Source: Spirochaetaceae bacterium (GTDB lineage: Bacteria > Spirochaetota > Spirochaetia > SZUA-6 > Bin103). Taken from it: a stretch of 14,637 nt of DNA. Made by a program: the position numbers and the translations under genes. Below are positions 5,854 to 13,159 of the stretch, one piece after another. The notes beneath the pieces were generated by a model. It worked only from the letters and a program-made list of their open reading frames with translations. It was not told the DNA's origin and searched no databases. Position 1 is the first letter of the stretch, and each line of letters starts with the position of its first letter. The stretch spans positions 1 through 14,637 of the forward strand of contig JAPOQV010000191.1 in the NCBI GenBank assembly GCA_026710565.1, given 5' to 3'.

Positions 5854-7046
5854 CCGCACACCTCCTTCAGCACGCGCAGGTAGTTGCCGCCGATCATGGC
5901 GGCGATCTCCTCGTCGGTGTAGCCGCGGGTCGCCAGCGCCACCGTGAAGTACGGAGCGGCGACCCAGGCGAAGCTGCCTTCGAGCTGGCTGGCCATGGGT
6001 TCGGGGGCGTCCGCGAACAGGTGCGGGCGGATATCGTCCGGGATCGAGCCGCGGTAGGAGACGTCGGACCCGCGTCCGCCGACGTGCTTGACGCCGGCCA
6101 CCTCGGCGACGTGCTCGACGTGCCGGAGCCAGTCGGCAAACCCGCCGAGCGGCTCGGCCAGGAAGCGGCGGCCGGGGCCGCCGAGGACGGACACGACACC
6201 GCCGGTGGCGGCGATGGCGCGGATGGTCTCGTCGTCCAGATTGCGGGGATGGTCCCGGACCGCCGTGCAGCCGGTGTGGCTGTCGATTACGGGCGCCGTG
6301 GAGGCGGCCGCCGCGTCCAGGTGGGCACGGCGGCTGCAGTGGGCCAGGTCGACGACGATGCCCAGCCGGTTGAGGCGCCGCACGTAGTCCACGCCCGCGT
6401 CGGTGAGGCCGTGGTCGCGGCGGTCGTAGCACTGGGTTCCCAGCCGGTTGGTGTAGTAGAGGACCTGTGCCTGCCGGAATCCGAGCCGGTGGTAGACCTC
6501 CAGGTTGCCCAGATCATGCTCGATCCAGGGCGGCGGCCCGCCGGTGCTCCACATGATGCAGTGCTTGCCTTCCCGCTTGGCGGCCACCACGTCGTCGGCA
6601 CGCCGGAACTTGACCAGGTGATCGCGCAGCGCGTCGAGCACGGCCGTGGTGCGCGCCACCGAGCGCAAGGTGATCATCGCGTCGTTGACCAGCCCGGAGT
6701 AGCCCTCGGTCCGCCAGGAGCAGAACATGTGGCCGTAGTCGTTGGCCAGCGTCACGCCCGAGCGGCGCCACGCCTCCAGGTACTCGGAGCGCACCCCGGC
6801 GTCGTGCGCGACGTCGCGGTCGGCCGCCTCCTGAAGCTGCAGCTCCATGTCCTGCGGGGTCGTCCCTTCGCGGATGAGCTCGCGGGCGAGCGCGCTCATC
6901 GCAGCCGTCCACGGACGGGCGCCGCCGGATACCGGATCACAGACGATGGCGTCGCGGTGGATGCGCAGGCCCCGCTCGATGTCGGCGTCGCCGGCGCCCA
7001 GCTCGTCGAGCGCGGCTTCCCAGGCGCGGTCGATCGCTTCGCTCAT
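5850..7046 (-). CDS. M19 (renal dipeptidase-like) family protein, divergent active site
   Basis: The 398-residue product has the M19 TIM-barrel pattern: VVDLAH236CSRRAHLDA, APVIDSH257TG, RDHPRNLDDETIRAIAATGGVVSV (265-287), HVGGRGSD328 and the closing MIGGNYLRVLKEV (384-396). These give the two C-terminal zinc histidines and the usual end of the fold. The N-terminal H-x-D is V35-C-D37, and the position of the bridging glutamate reads CIMWSTGG (163-170), so two usual metal ligands are missing. The protein may bind one metal or have another activity. No signal peptide is seen. It is the first gene of the operon with the ceramidase-like and HIT genes, suggesting serial cleavage of an acylated amino compound. 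The ribosome binding site is weak. Confidence 0.82.
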   Translation of the reverse strand: MSEAIDRAWEAALDELGAGDADIERGLRIHRDAIVCDPVSGGARPWTAAMSALARELIREGTTPQDMELQLQEAADRDVAHDAGVRSEYLEAWRRSGVTLANDYGHMFCSWRTEGYSGLVNDAMITLRSVARTTAVLDALRDHLVKFRRADDVVAAKREGKHCIMWSTGGPPPWIEHDLGNLEVYHRLGFRQAQVLYYTNRLGTQCYDRRDHGLTDAGVDYVRRLNRLGIVVDLAHCSRRAHLDAAAASTAPVIDSHTGCTAVRDHPRNLDDETIRAIAATGGVVSVLGGPGRRFLAEPLGGFADWLRHVEHVAEVAGVKHVGGRGSDVSYRGSIPDDIRPHLFADAPEPMASQLEGSFAWVAAPYFTVALATRGYTDEEIAAMIGGNYLRVLKEVCG

Positions 7047-7071
7047 CGGCGGACACTCTGCACGTGCGCGG

Positions 7072-7116
7072 GGCGGCTGAACAGGCCGCGGTGGTCTCTC
7101 GCTCGTTCAGTCCGCC
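7072..7116. promoter_or_regulatory. Dyad in the spacer between the divergent M19 and propeller genes
   Basis: GGCGGCTGAAC (7072-7082) and GTTCAGTCCGCC (7105-7116) are inverted copies, 11 paired bases with one bulged base, around a 22-base loop. It occupies the middle of the 97-base spacer between two divergent starts, where a shared regulator site would be expected. No convincing -35/-10 pair was found in either direction. Confidence 0.35.
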
Positions 7117-7143
7117 ACCGGGTCGACGTAGTAGGGTGGTCGC

Positions 7144-8325
7144 ATGAAGACCCGCGGCTCGGGGCCGGACGGGGCCATGCCGGCTCGCCTGATCGGCTTC
7201 CACGCCGGCGGACGCCTGGGCGTCGTGGCCGAGGACGGCAGCGGCGAGCGGTACCTCGATCTCGATGCGCCGCGCCAGCAGCGCTGGCAGTTCGGGCCGT
7301 CGCTGCCGGACGGCCGGATCATCCTGCATAGCTTCGAGGACACCACGATGGCGCGGATGGTGATGGGCGACGTGCAGGTAAACCTCTGGTTCTACGAACT
7401 GGAGAGCGGCAGGCTCGAGTCGCTGGAAGTCGCGGACCGTCCGAGCCGCTTCTTCACCTGCGGCGCGGCCTTCGCCGACGGCCACCGGCTGTTGGCCAGC
7501 GCCATGGTCGACGGCGCGCAGCAGCTCTATGTCATGAACGTCGACGGGCGCGGCTGCCGTGCGCTCACGCATCCGGGCCAGGGCTTCCACTACGGAGTCG
7601 AGATCAGTCCCGACGAGACCCGGGTCGCCTGTCACGTCACGGGCGACAAGTCGAGCAAGTACCCGAGGGTCTATCCCTACAGCATCGAGGTGATCGAGAT
7701 CGCTGGCGGCGACCGGACCATGGTGGCGGCGCGGACCGGACACCTGTACTTCGCGCCGGTATGGTCGGCCGCCGGCGACCGGTTGGCGTACCTTGACTGC
7801 CACTCCGCCACCGATGCCGCCCACTTCGCCGCCGACCTGTGCATCGGCCATTCCGACGGCACCTCCCACCGGGTGGTGACCGCCGGCCAATCGCACTGGT
7901 TCGGGACGACCTACGGTGCCGACGGCTACCGGGGCGGCGGCTCCAACATGACCACCTGGATCCCGGGCCGGGATCGGATCACCTGGACCCGGTTGCTCCC
8001 GAACTCGCATGCGGACGCCCGCTTCGACGCCTCCCTCCCCGATCACGAGGAGCTGGTCTACGCACCCGAGCTGGCGCGCGGCGGCACGCAGCTCTGCGCG
8101 TTGGACCCCGACTCCGGGGACATGGGCGAGATCACCCCCGCCGAGGAGGGCAGGTGGGACTATCACGCCTCCTGGTCGGCGGCCGGCGACGCGGTGGTCT
8201 TCTCGCGGGCACGGGTCACGGAGCCGCCCGAGTTGTGGATCGCCGCCATCGACGGTTCGTGCGCCAAGCCGCTGAGCGCCGGGCACGACCGCTGGGGGGC
8301 CGGCTTCGGACGCTGGCTCACCTAA
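7144..8325 (+). CDS. TolB-like beta-propeller protein, cytosolic
   Basis: The 393-residue product is built of WD40-like (PD40) repeats: FGPSLPDGRIILHS (50-63), GAAFADGHRLLASA (107-120) followed by LYVMNVDG, GVEISPDETRVACHV (151-165), PVWSAAGDRLAYL (205-217) and ASWSAAGDAVVFSR (342-355) followed by LWIAAIDG. This is the pattern of TolB C-terminal propellers and of oligogalacturonate-lyase-type propeller enzymes. No signal peptide precedes it, so it is not a periplasmic TolB. It may be a cytosolic sugar-processing enzyme or a binding scaffold; the many histidines and HWFGTTYG (251-258) could form a metal site. A weak AGGGTGG precedes the ATG at 7144; an ATG at 7177 is an alternative start. It is divergent from the M19 operon. 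Confidence 0.75.
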   Translation: MKTRGSGPDGAMPARLIGFHAGGRLGVVAEDGSGERYLDLDAPRQQRWQFGPSLPDGRIILHSFEDTTMARMVMGDVQVNLWFYELESGRLESLEVADRPSRFFTCGAAFADGHRLLASAMVDGAQQLYVMNVDGRGCRALTHPGQGFHYGVEISPDETRVACHVTGDKSSKYPRVYPYSIEVIEIAGGDRTMVAARTGHLYFAPVWSAAGDRLAYLDCHSATDAAHFAADLCIGHSDGTSHRVVTAGQSHWFGTTYGADGYRGGGSNMTTWIPGRDRITWTRLLPNSHADARFDASLPDHEELVYAPELARGGTQLCALDPDSGDMGEITPAEEGRWDYHASWSAAGDAVVFSRARVTEPPELWIAAIDGSCAKPLSAGHDRWGAGFGRWLT

Positions 8326-8326
8326 C

Positions 8327-8355
8327 CTGACAACCGCGATGACCAGCATTGTACT
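8327..8355 (+). promoter_or_regulatory. Predicted promoter of the toxin-antitoxin pair
   Basis: CTGACA (8327-8332, 5 of 6 consensus) and TGTACT (8350-8355, 4 of 6) are separated by 17 bases, giving a start near 8362, some 40 bases before the antitoxin ATG. The core is flanked by CCTAACC (8321-8327) and GGTTAGG (8358-8364), a 7-bp inverted repeat that could bind the antitoxin. The left arm includes the TAA stop of the propeller gene. Confidence 0.5.
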
Positions 8356-8403
8356 GTGGTTAGGGTGCCGCGACGCCATGCGCGTGAGCCTGAGGAGGAA
8401 TTC

Positions 8404-8607
8404 ATGGCAGAAGCCAAACGGAGTTATGTAGTCGATGAGAACGGCAATCGGACAGCCGTCATGCTGCCGATCGAAGAGTACGAAGAACTGTTGGAAGACC
8501 TCCAAGACCTTGCGGTCATCGCTCAGCGCAGAGACGAGCCAACCGTGCCCCTCGACGTTGTGGTGGAGCAGTTGGAAGAGAAGTGGCGGCGCGCCGAGTC
8601 GAGATAA
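8404..8607 (+). CDS. Antitoxin, Phd/YefM type
   Basis: The 67-residue product begins AKRSYVVDENGNRTAVMLPI and continues EEYEELLEDLQDLAVIAQRR, matching the short Phd/YefM-like antitoxins that pair with RelE/ParE toxins. An N-terminal DNA-binding part is followed by a helical acidic toxin-neutralising tail. The start at 8404 has a strong GAGGAGG 5 bases upstream. It overlaps the toxin gene by 25 bases, the usual arrangement for stoichiometric coupling. Together with the toxin it probably represses its own promoter. GC content is clearly lower than in the flanking genes, which suggests acquisition by transfer. Confidence 0.85.
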   Translation: MAEAKRSYVVDENGNRTAVMLPIEEYEELLEDLQDLAVIAQRRDEPTVPLDVVVEQLEEKWRRAESR

Positions 8608-8843
8608 CCCGTTCGGCGCATCGCGATCTCGATGCTTTGGATTCCCGATTAGGAAGGCGAATCCTGACAGCCATCGCTGCGCTTGCCGGAGATGCACGCC
8701 CACATGGATGCAGAAAACTGACCGGCAGCCTCAATTCTTACCGGCTGAGGGTTGGGGACTATCGGATACTCTACGTGATTGACGATGCTGATGGGTTGGT
8801 TACGGTGTTCGCCGTAGGGCATCGCCGCGACGTCTATCGATAG
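8583..8843 (+). CDS. Toxin, RelE/ParE superfamily
   Basis: The 86-residue product has the RelE/ParE fold pattern: VEITRSAHRDLDAL (6-19), an ARPHGCRKLTGSLNSYRLRVGDYRILYVID core and a C-terminal VTVFAVGHRRDVYR. Basic residues and the terminal arginine-tyrosine region match mRNA-interferase RelE members. It would cleave ribosome-bound mRNA when free of antitoxin. The start is a GTG at 8583 with GGAAGAG upstream, inside the antitoxin gene. Composition is lower in GC than the neighbours, as for the antitoxin. It is convergent with the enolase-superfamily gene 38 bases away. Confidence 0.88.
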   Translation: MAARRVEITRSAHRDLDALDSRLGRRILTAIAALAGDARPHGCRKLTGSLNSYRLRVGDYRILYVIDDADGLVTVFAVGHRRDVYR

Positions 8844-8881
8844 TGGCCTGATTCAGGACTGTTCGGGTCAGGGCGCCGTCA

Positions 8882-10018
8882 CTATTGCAGAAACCGGGCG
8901 CGGCGCCGGCGGGGCGCCACGTACAGGTGGTCGTCCTCCTCGGCGAGCGCGCTCACGTTGCCGGTCGACGGGTACTTCGCGATGGCGTCCTCGACGATGT
9001 CCACACCGAGTCCGGGCGCGTCGCTCAGGACGATGCTGCCGTCGACGATGCGCGGCTGCGGTTCCATCACCTCGTAGCGGGCGGGCACGTCGTCAGCCAG
9101 GTGCTCGAGCAGGAGGAAGTTCGGGACGGTCGCCAGCACGTGCGCGGCGCCCATCTCCGCGACCGGGCCGAGCGAGCCGTCGTGCGGGGCGATGAGGGCG
9201 TAGTGCGCTTCCGCCAGGGCCGCGATCTTCTTGAGCTGGAGCAGGCCGCCGGCGCGTCCGGTGTCCGGCTGGATGACGTCGGCGATCTCCTCCTCCAGGA
9301 GCTGCCGGACGCCCCAGAGGTAGGAGTGCCGCTCGCCGACGGCGATCGGGATGTTGACCGACTCCGCCACGCGGCGAATGCCCTCGATGTTCTCCGGTGC
9401 GACCGGGTCCTCGTAGAACAGGAGGTCGTCCTCCTCGAGCCGCTGGCCCAGGGCGATGGCGTCGCGGGTGGTGAGCCACGGCGGCCCGTGCACGTCCACC
9501 ATGAGGTCGACGTCCGGCCCCAGGGCATCGCGCAGGCCGGCGACCTTTGCCGGCAGTCCGTCGGTGCCGCCGGTCTTGAGCGCTCCGTAGCCCATCGAGA
9601 CCAGCTCCTCGTTCCGTTCCGTCGTTCCCGCGTGGGCGTAGAGCTGCACCTCGTCGCGGATCCTGCCGCCGAACAGCTCGTAGACCGGCACGCCCAGCGC
9701 CTTGCCCTTCAGGTCCCAGAGCGCCATCTCGATGCCGGTCATGGCGCCGCTGCCGACGACCCCGGTCATGCCGTGGCCCATCATCGCGGTCATGATCTTC
9801 TGGCAGATGCGCTCGATCCGGAACGGGTCGTCGCCGATGAGGATGGCGCTCAGGTCGCGGACCGCGGTCTCGACGACGCGCGGCCAGCCGCTCGCCTCGC
9901 CGACGCCGTAGATCCCCTCGTCGGTGAGCACCTTCACGAACAGCCAGTTCCGCCGCGACCAGGAATCCTTGCCCGTGGCGGCGCTCATCAGGTATGTCCT
10001 GATCTCCGTGATCTTCAT
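8882..10018 (-). CDS. Mandelate racemase/muconate lactonizing family enzyme 1 (sugar-acid dehydratase-like)
   Basis: The 378-residue product is an enolase-superfamily enzyme: an N-terminal capping domain (to about 125) and a beta-barrel with metal ligands D175 (MVDVHGP), E203 (FYEDP) and E229 (VGERH), H177 next to the first ligand, and an Asp-His dyad D252 (QPDTGRAGG) and H279 (IAPHDGSLGP). This set is typical of the mandelate racemase subgroup that includes D-galactonate dehydratase; such enzymes dehydrate sugar acids to 2-keto-3-deoxy acids. The exact substrate is not readable. The C-terminal APRRRRARFLQ tail is unusually basic. GAGG lies about 9 bases before the ATG. It is divergent from the permease gene, 97 bases away. 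Confidence 0.88.
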   Translation of the reverse strand: MKITEIRTYLMSAATGKDSWSRRNWLFVKVLTDEGIYGVGEASGWPRVVETAVRDLSAILIGDDPFRIERICQKIMTAMMGHGMTGVVGSGAMTGIEMALWDLKGKALGVPVYELFGGRIRDEVQLYAHAGTTERNEELVSMGYGALKTGGTDGLPAKVAGLRDALGPDVDLMVDVHGPPWLTTRDAIALGQRLEEDDLLFYEDPVAPENIEGIRRVAESVNIPIAVGERHSYLWGVRQLLEEEIADVIQPDTGRAGGLLQLKKIAALAEAHYALIAPHDGSLGPVAEMGAAHVLATVPNFLLLEHLADDVPARYEVMEPQPRIVDGSIVLSDAPGLGVDIVEDAIAKYPSTGNVSALAEEDDHLYVAPRRRRARFLQ

Positions 10019-10037
10019 CTCTTGCCTCGCTTCATGT

Positions 10038-10100
10038 GTTGCGGAACGCTACAACGGTAATGCCCATTCTGCTCTGACCCGTTACCATCGCGGGTGCAAC
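10038..10100 (+). promoter_or_regulatory. Nested inverted repeats in the permease 5' leader
   Basis: GTTGC (10038-10042) pairs with GCAAC (10096-10100), and inside it GGTAA (10056-10060) pairs with TTACC (10082-10086). The structure ends just before the GGGAGGT ribosome binding site. The arms are short and the internal loops unequal, so this is only a candidate leader RNA structure or protein-binding dyad. It does not match the purine riboswitch core. Confidence 0.2.
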
Positions 10101-10115
10101 CGGGAGGTAGAGCCC

Positions 10116-11867
10116 ATGCAGACCGAGAGAGCCGGAGACCGCAGCAGTGTTCGCTACGAGCCGGACGACAAGCCGCCGAAACTGCTTGCGTTCGGTCTGG
10201 GCCTGCAACTGACCGTTCTCTGCGTCGGCGGCGTGGTGTTGACGCCGGCCATCGTGGTCCGTGCCGCCGGCGGCAGCGAAGCATACCTGACGTGGGCGGT
10301 GTTCGCGGCGGTGGCGGTCTGCGGCGTCACCACCATGGTGCAGGCGGTCCGGGTGGGCAGAATCGGCGCCGGCTACGTGCTGTTGATGGGCACGTCGGGA
10401 GCGTTCATCGCCGTGTCCGTCACGGCGCTCGCCAAGGGGGGGCCGGCGATGCTGGCCACCCTGGTGGTCATCTCGGCGCTGTTTCAGTTCACGCTCGCCG
10501 CGCGGCTCTCGCTGTTGCGACGCATTCTGACCCCCACCGTGGCGGGGACGGTGATCATGCTGATCGCGGTCACGGTGATGCCCATCGTCTTCGATACGCT
10601 CAAGGACGTGCCGGAGAGCGCCGCGCCCGTGGCCGCGCCGCTGAGCGCCCTGGTGACCGTGCTGGTCATCATCGGACTCGCGCTGAAGGCGACGGGGGCG
10701 CTCCGCCTCTGGGCACCCGTCATCGGCGTGGTCGTCGGCTCGGTCGTCGCCGGACTGTTCGGCCTCTACGACGTGGCCTCGTTGGCCGGCGCCGGATGGA
10801 TCGGCGTTCCGGCAAGCGGCTGGCCGGGCTTCGACCTGAGCTTCGGGCCGGTCTTCTGGGCGCTCCTGCCGGCATTCGTGTTCGTGACGCTGGTCGGCGC
10901 GATCGAGACGATCGGCGACGGCGCCGCCATCCAGCGCGTGTCCTGGCGGCGGCCGCGGGCGGTGGACTTTCGTGCCGTTCAGGGTGCGGTGTCCGCTGAC
11001 GGCGCGGGCAACCTGCTGTCAGGCTTGGCTGGCACGGTGCCGAACACGACCTACTCGACCAGCATCGCGGTGACCGAGCTCACCGGCGTCGGGGCGCGCA
11101 GCGTCGGGGTGGCGATCGGGGCGATCTTCCTTGGGCTGGCGTTCCTGCCCAAGGCGCTGGCGGCGGTGCTGGCGATTCCGGGGCCGGTGGCCGCGGCCTA
11201 CATCGCCGTGCTGCTGGCGATGCTGTTCGTCACGGGGATGAAGATGGTCGTGCAGGACGGCATCGACTACCGCAAGGGACTGGTGGTCGGGATCTCGTTC
11301 TGGGCCGGCGTCGGCTTCCAGAGCGGCGTGGTGTTCCCGGAGTACTTCTCGCAGGTGGCCGGGGGACTGCTGCAGAACGGCATGACGGCCGGCGGCCTGG
11401 TGGCCATCCTCATGACCCTGTTCATGGAGCTGACCGCGCCCCGCCGCCGCCGGATCGAGGTGGAGACCGACCTCTCGGACCTGCCGAAGATCAGGGAGTT
11501 CCTGGGCGCGTTCGCGTCCCGCAACGGTTGGGACGCGGCGATGGCCGGGCGGCTCGACGCCGCCGGCGAGGAGACGCTGCTGTCGCTGATCGGAGAAGAA
11601 GAGGGCGGCGAGCCGCCGGAACGTCGGCGGCTGCTGCTGGTCGCGCACAAGCAGGACGGAGGGGCGGTGCTGGAGTTCGTCGCCTCCAGCGGGCACGAGA
11701 ACCTGCAGGACCGGATCGCGCTGCTCGACCCGCGTTCGGCCGAGGTCCCGGATGAGCGCGAGACATCTCTGCGGCTCCTGCGGCACATCGCCTCGTCGGT
11801 GCGCCACGAGCAGTACCACGGGACCGAGATCGTGACCGTGCGCGTGGACGGGCCGCGCGGCCGGTAG
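10116..11867 (+). CDS. NCS2 (SLC23) nucleobase permease with C-terminal HATPase-like domain
   Basis: The 583-residue product has a membrane part of about 435 residues with many hydrophobic helices. GAIETIGDGAAIQRVSWR and DGAGNLLSGLAGTVPNTTYS...TELTGVGAR match the NCS2 xanthine/uracil permease signatures, so proton-coupled nucleobase import is likely. The usual Q-N-x-G of the tenth helix reads S-T-S-I-A, which may shift specificity. From about residue 445 a soluble domain of about 140 residues follows. Its outline (DLPKIREFLGAFASRNGW..., RRRLLLVAHKQDGGAVLEFVAS, SLRLLRHIASSV...YHGTEIVTVRV) resembles anti-sigma/HATPase-type domains, with degenerate nucleotide-binding boxes. Typical NCS2 proteins lack this. 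The start at 10116 has GGGAGGT 7 bases upstream; longer starts would lie antisense to the enolase-family gene. Confidence 0.85.
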   Translation: MQTERAGDRSSVRYEPDDKPPKLLAFGLGLQLTVLCVGGVVLTPAIVVRAAGGSEAYLTWAVFAAVAVCGVTTMVQAVRVGRIGAGYVLLMGTSGAFIAVSVTALAKGGPAMLATLVVISALFQFTLAARLSLLRRILTPTVAGTVIMLIAVTVMPIVFDTLKDVPESAAPVAAPLSALVTVLVIIGLALKATGALRLWAPVIGVVVGSVVAGLFGLYDVASLAGAGWIGVPASGWPGFDLSFGPVFWALLPAFVFVTLVGAIETIGDGAAIQRVSWRRPRAVDFRAVQGAVSADGAGNLLSGLAGTVPNTTYSTSIAVTELTGVGARSVGVAIGAIFLGLAFLPKALAAVLAIPGPVAAAYIAVLLAMLFVTGMKMVVQDGIDYRKGLVVGISFWAGVGFQSGVVFPEYFSQVAGGLLQNGMTAGGLVAILMTLFMELTAPRRRRIEVETDLSDLPKIREFLGAFASRNGWDAAMAGRLDAAGEETLLSLIGEEEGGEPPERRRLLLVAHKQDGGAVLEFVASSGHENLQDRIALLDPRSAEVPDERETSLRLLRHIASSVRHEQYHGTEIVTVRVDGPRGR

Positions 11868-11876
11868 CTTCCTGCG

Positions 11877-13040
11877 CTACCAGTTGGTGAACGCGCCGTC
11901 CTCGCGGGACAGGCGGGGCGGCCACTCAGTGGCGGTGAAACCCGAGCCCTGCGCCACGTCGAGATCCATCTCCACGCCGAGGCCGGGGGCGTCGGGGGCG
12001 AAGGCGAAGCCGTCCTGCCAGCCGATCTGCTGCGGGAACAGCGCCTGGGAGAAGGTGCCGGGGCGTTGCGGCATCTCCAGGACGCCGACGTTGGTGGAGG
12101 CCATGCACAGCGCCGTGCAGGCGGCCGCGCTGACCGGGCCCAGGGGATTGTGCGGGGCGATGTCGATGTAGTGGGTCTCCGCCCAGTGCGTGATCTTGAG
12201 CGCCTCGGTCAGGCCGCCGACGATGCACAGGTCGATGCGCGCGTAGCTGATCAGCTCCTCCTCGATCACCTCCCGGAACGGCCACTTGGACGCCCACTGC
12301 TCGCCGGCCGCGATCGGCAGCGAGACGTGGCGTGCGAGGGTGCGGTAGGTGGCCGGGTTCTCGGACCTGATCGGATCCTCGATGAAGAACGGGTGGAACT
12401 CCTCCAGCCACCTGCACATGCGGATCACGTGCGGCGGGTCGAGCCGGGTGTGCACGTCGAAGCAGAGCTCGATCTCCGGGCCCACGGCCTCGCGCAGCGC
12501 GCGCATCTGCTCGACGGCGATCGCCACCGACTTGTGCGGGTCGAGCACGGCGCTGCGGGGCGCCTCGAGCACGCCCGAGGTCTCCGGCTGTCCCCAGCGT
12601 ACGAAGCGCCAGCCCTCGTCCACCTGCCGGCGGGCGTTGTCGACCAGCGCCTGCGTCGACCTTCCCTGCGAGTGGGGGTAGCACACCACCTTGTCGCGCA
12701 CCGGTCCGCCCAGCAGCCGGTAGACCGGCAGCCCGGCCGCCTTGCCCTTGATGTCCCACAGCGCGATGTCGATCGCGCTGATCGCGCAGGCGTACACCTT
12801 GTCCGCCGGGAAGAACCCGCCGCGGAACATCAACTGCCACAGGCGCTCGGTCTGCCAGGGGTCGGCGCCGACGACCAGCTCGCTGAGGTGCTCGACGGCG
12901 CGGGCGATCGACCCGCTCCAGTTGCGGATGCCCGCCTCGCCGAGCCCGTGGATGCCGGCGTCGGTATCGATCCTGACGATGAAGTAGCGGCGCCCGCCGT
13001 CGTCCTGCACCGGGAAGCTCCTGACATCCGTGACCTTCAC
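11877..13040 (-). CDS. Mandelate racemase/muconate lactonizing family enzyme 2 (sugar-acid dehydratase-like)
   Basis: The 387-residue product is a second enolase-superfamily enzyme, clearly different in sequence from the one at 8882-10018. Metal ligands are D195 (CFDVHTRLDP), E221 (FIEDPIRSEN) and E247 (AAGEQWASKW), with H197, D270 (ARIDLCIVGG) and H297 (IAPHNPLGP). The D-x-H-x-R pattern and the WRFVRWGQPETSG loop (144-156) point to the mannonate/galactonate dehydratase-like branch. It probably dehydrates a sugar acid to a 2-keto-3-deoxy acid. The start is a GTG at 13040 with GGAGGAT 5 bases upstream. It is convergent with the permease gene, 9 bases away, and divergent from the amidohydrolase gene. 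Confidence 0.87.
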   Translation of the reverse strand: MKVTDVRSFPVQDDGGRRYFIVRIDTDAGIHGLGEAGIRNWSGSIARAVEHLSELVVGADPWQTERLWQLMFRGGFFPADKVYACAISAIDIALWDIKGKAAGLPVYRLLGGPVRDKVVCYPHSQGRSTQALVDNARRQVDEGWRFVRWGQPETSGVLEAPRSAVLDPHKSVAIAVEQMRALREAVGPEIELCFDVHTRLDPPHVIRMCRWLEEFHPFFIEDPIRSENPATYRTLARHVSLPIAAGEQWASKWPFREVIEEELISYARIDLCIVGGLTEALKITHWAETHYIDIAPHNPLGPVSAAACTALCMASTNVGVLEMPQRPGTFSQALFPQQIGWQDGFAFAPDAPGLGVEMDLDVAQGSGFTATEWPPRLSREDGAFTNW

Positions 13041-13159
13041 AACGATCCTCCTTTGCGTACCCGCGCGCGGCGGACCCCCATGGTAGCGCAGCCAGGTTGC
13101 ACCAGCTTTGACAGCCGGCCATTCGCGGGGGAACCGTAGCGGCGGACTTGGAGGGCACG

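Noticed and set aside
8834..8858. CTATCGATAG and CCTGATTCAGG palindromes after the toxin gene as a terminator
   Set aside because: The stems are only 5 bp and no T-tract follows. The first includes the toxin stop codon and may be chance.
9924..10115. N-terminal extension of the permease by 64 codons
   Set aside because: It would be antisense to the start of the enolase-family gene, and the ATG at 10116 has a well-spaced GGGAGGT.
10019..10115. Purine riboswitch before the permease
   Set aside because: The conserved junction and kissing-loop sequences of known purine riboswitches are not present.
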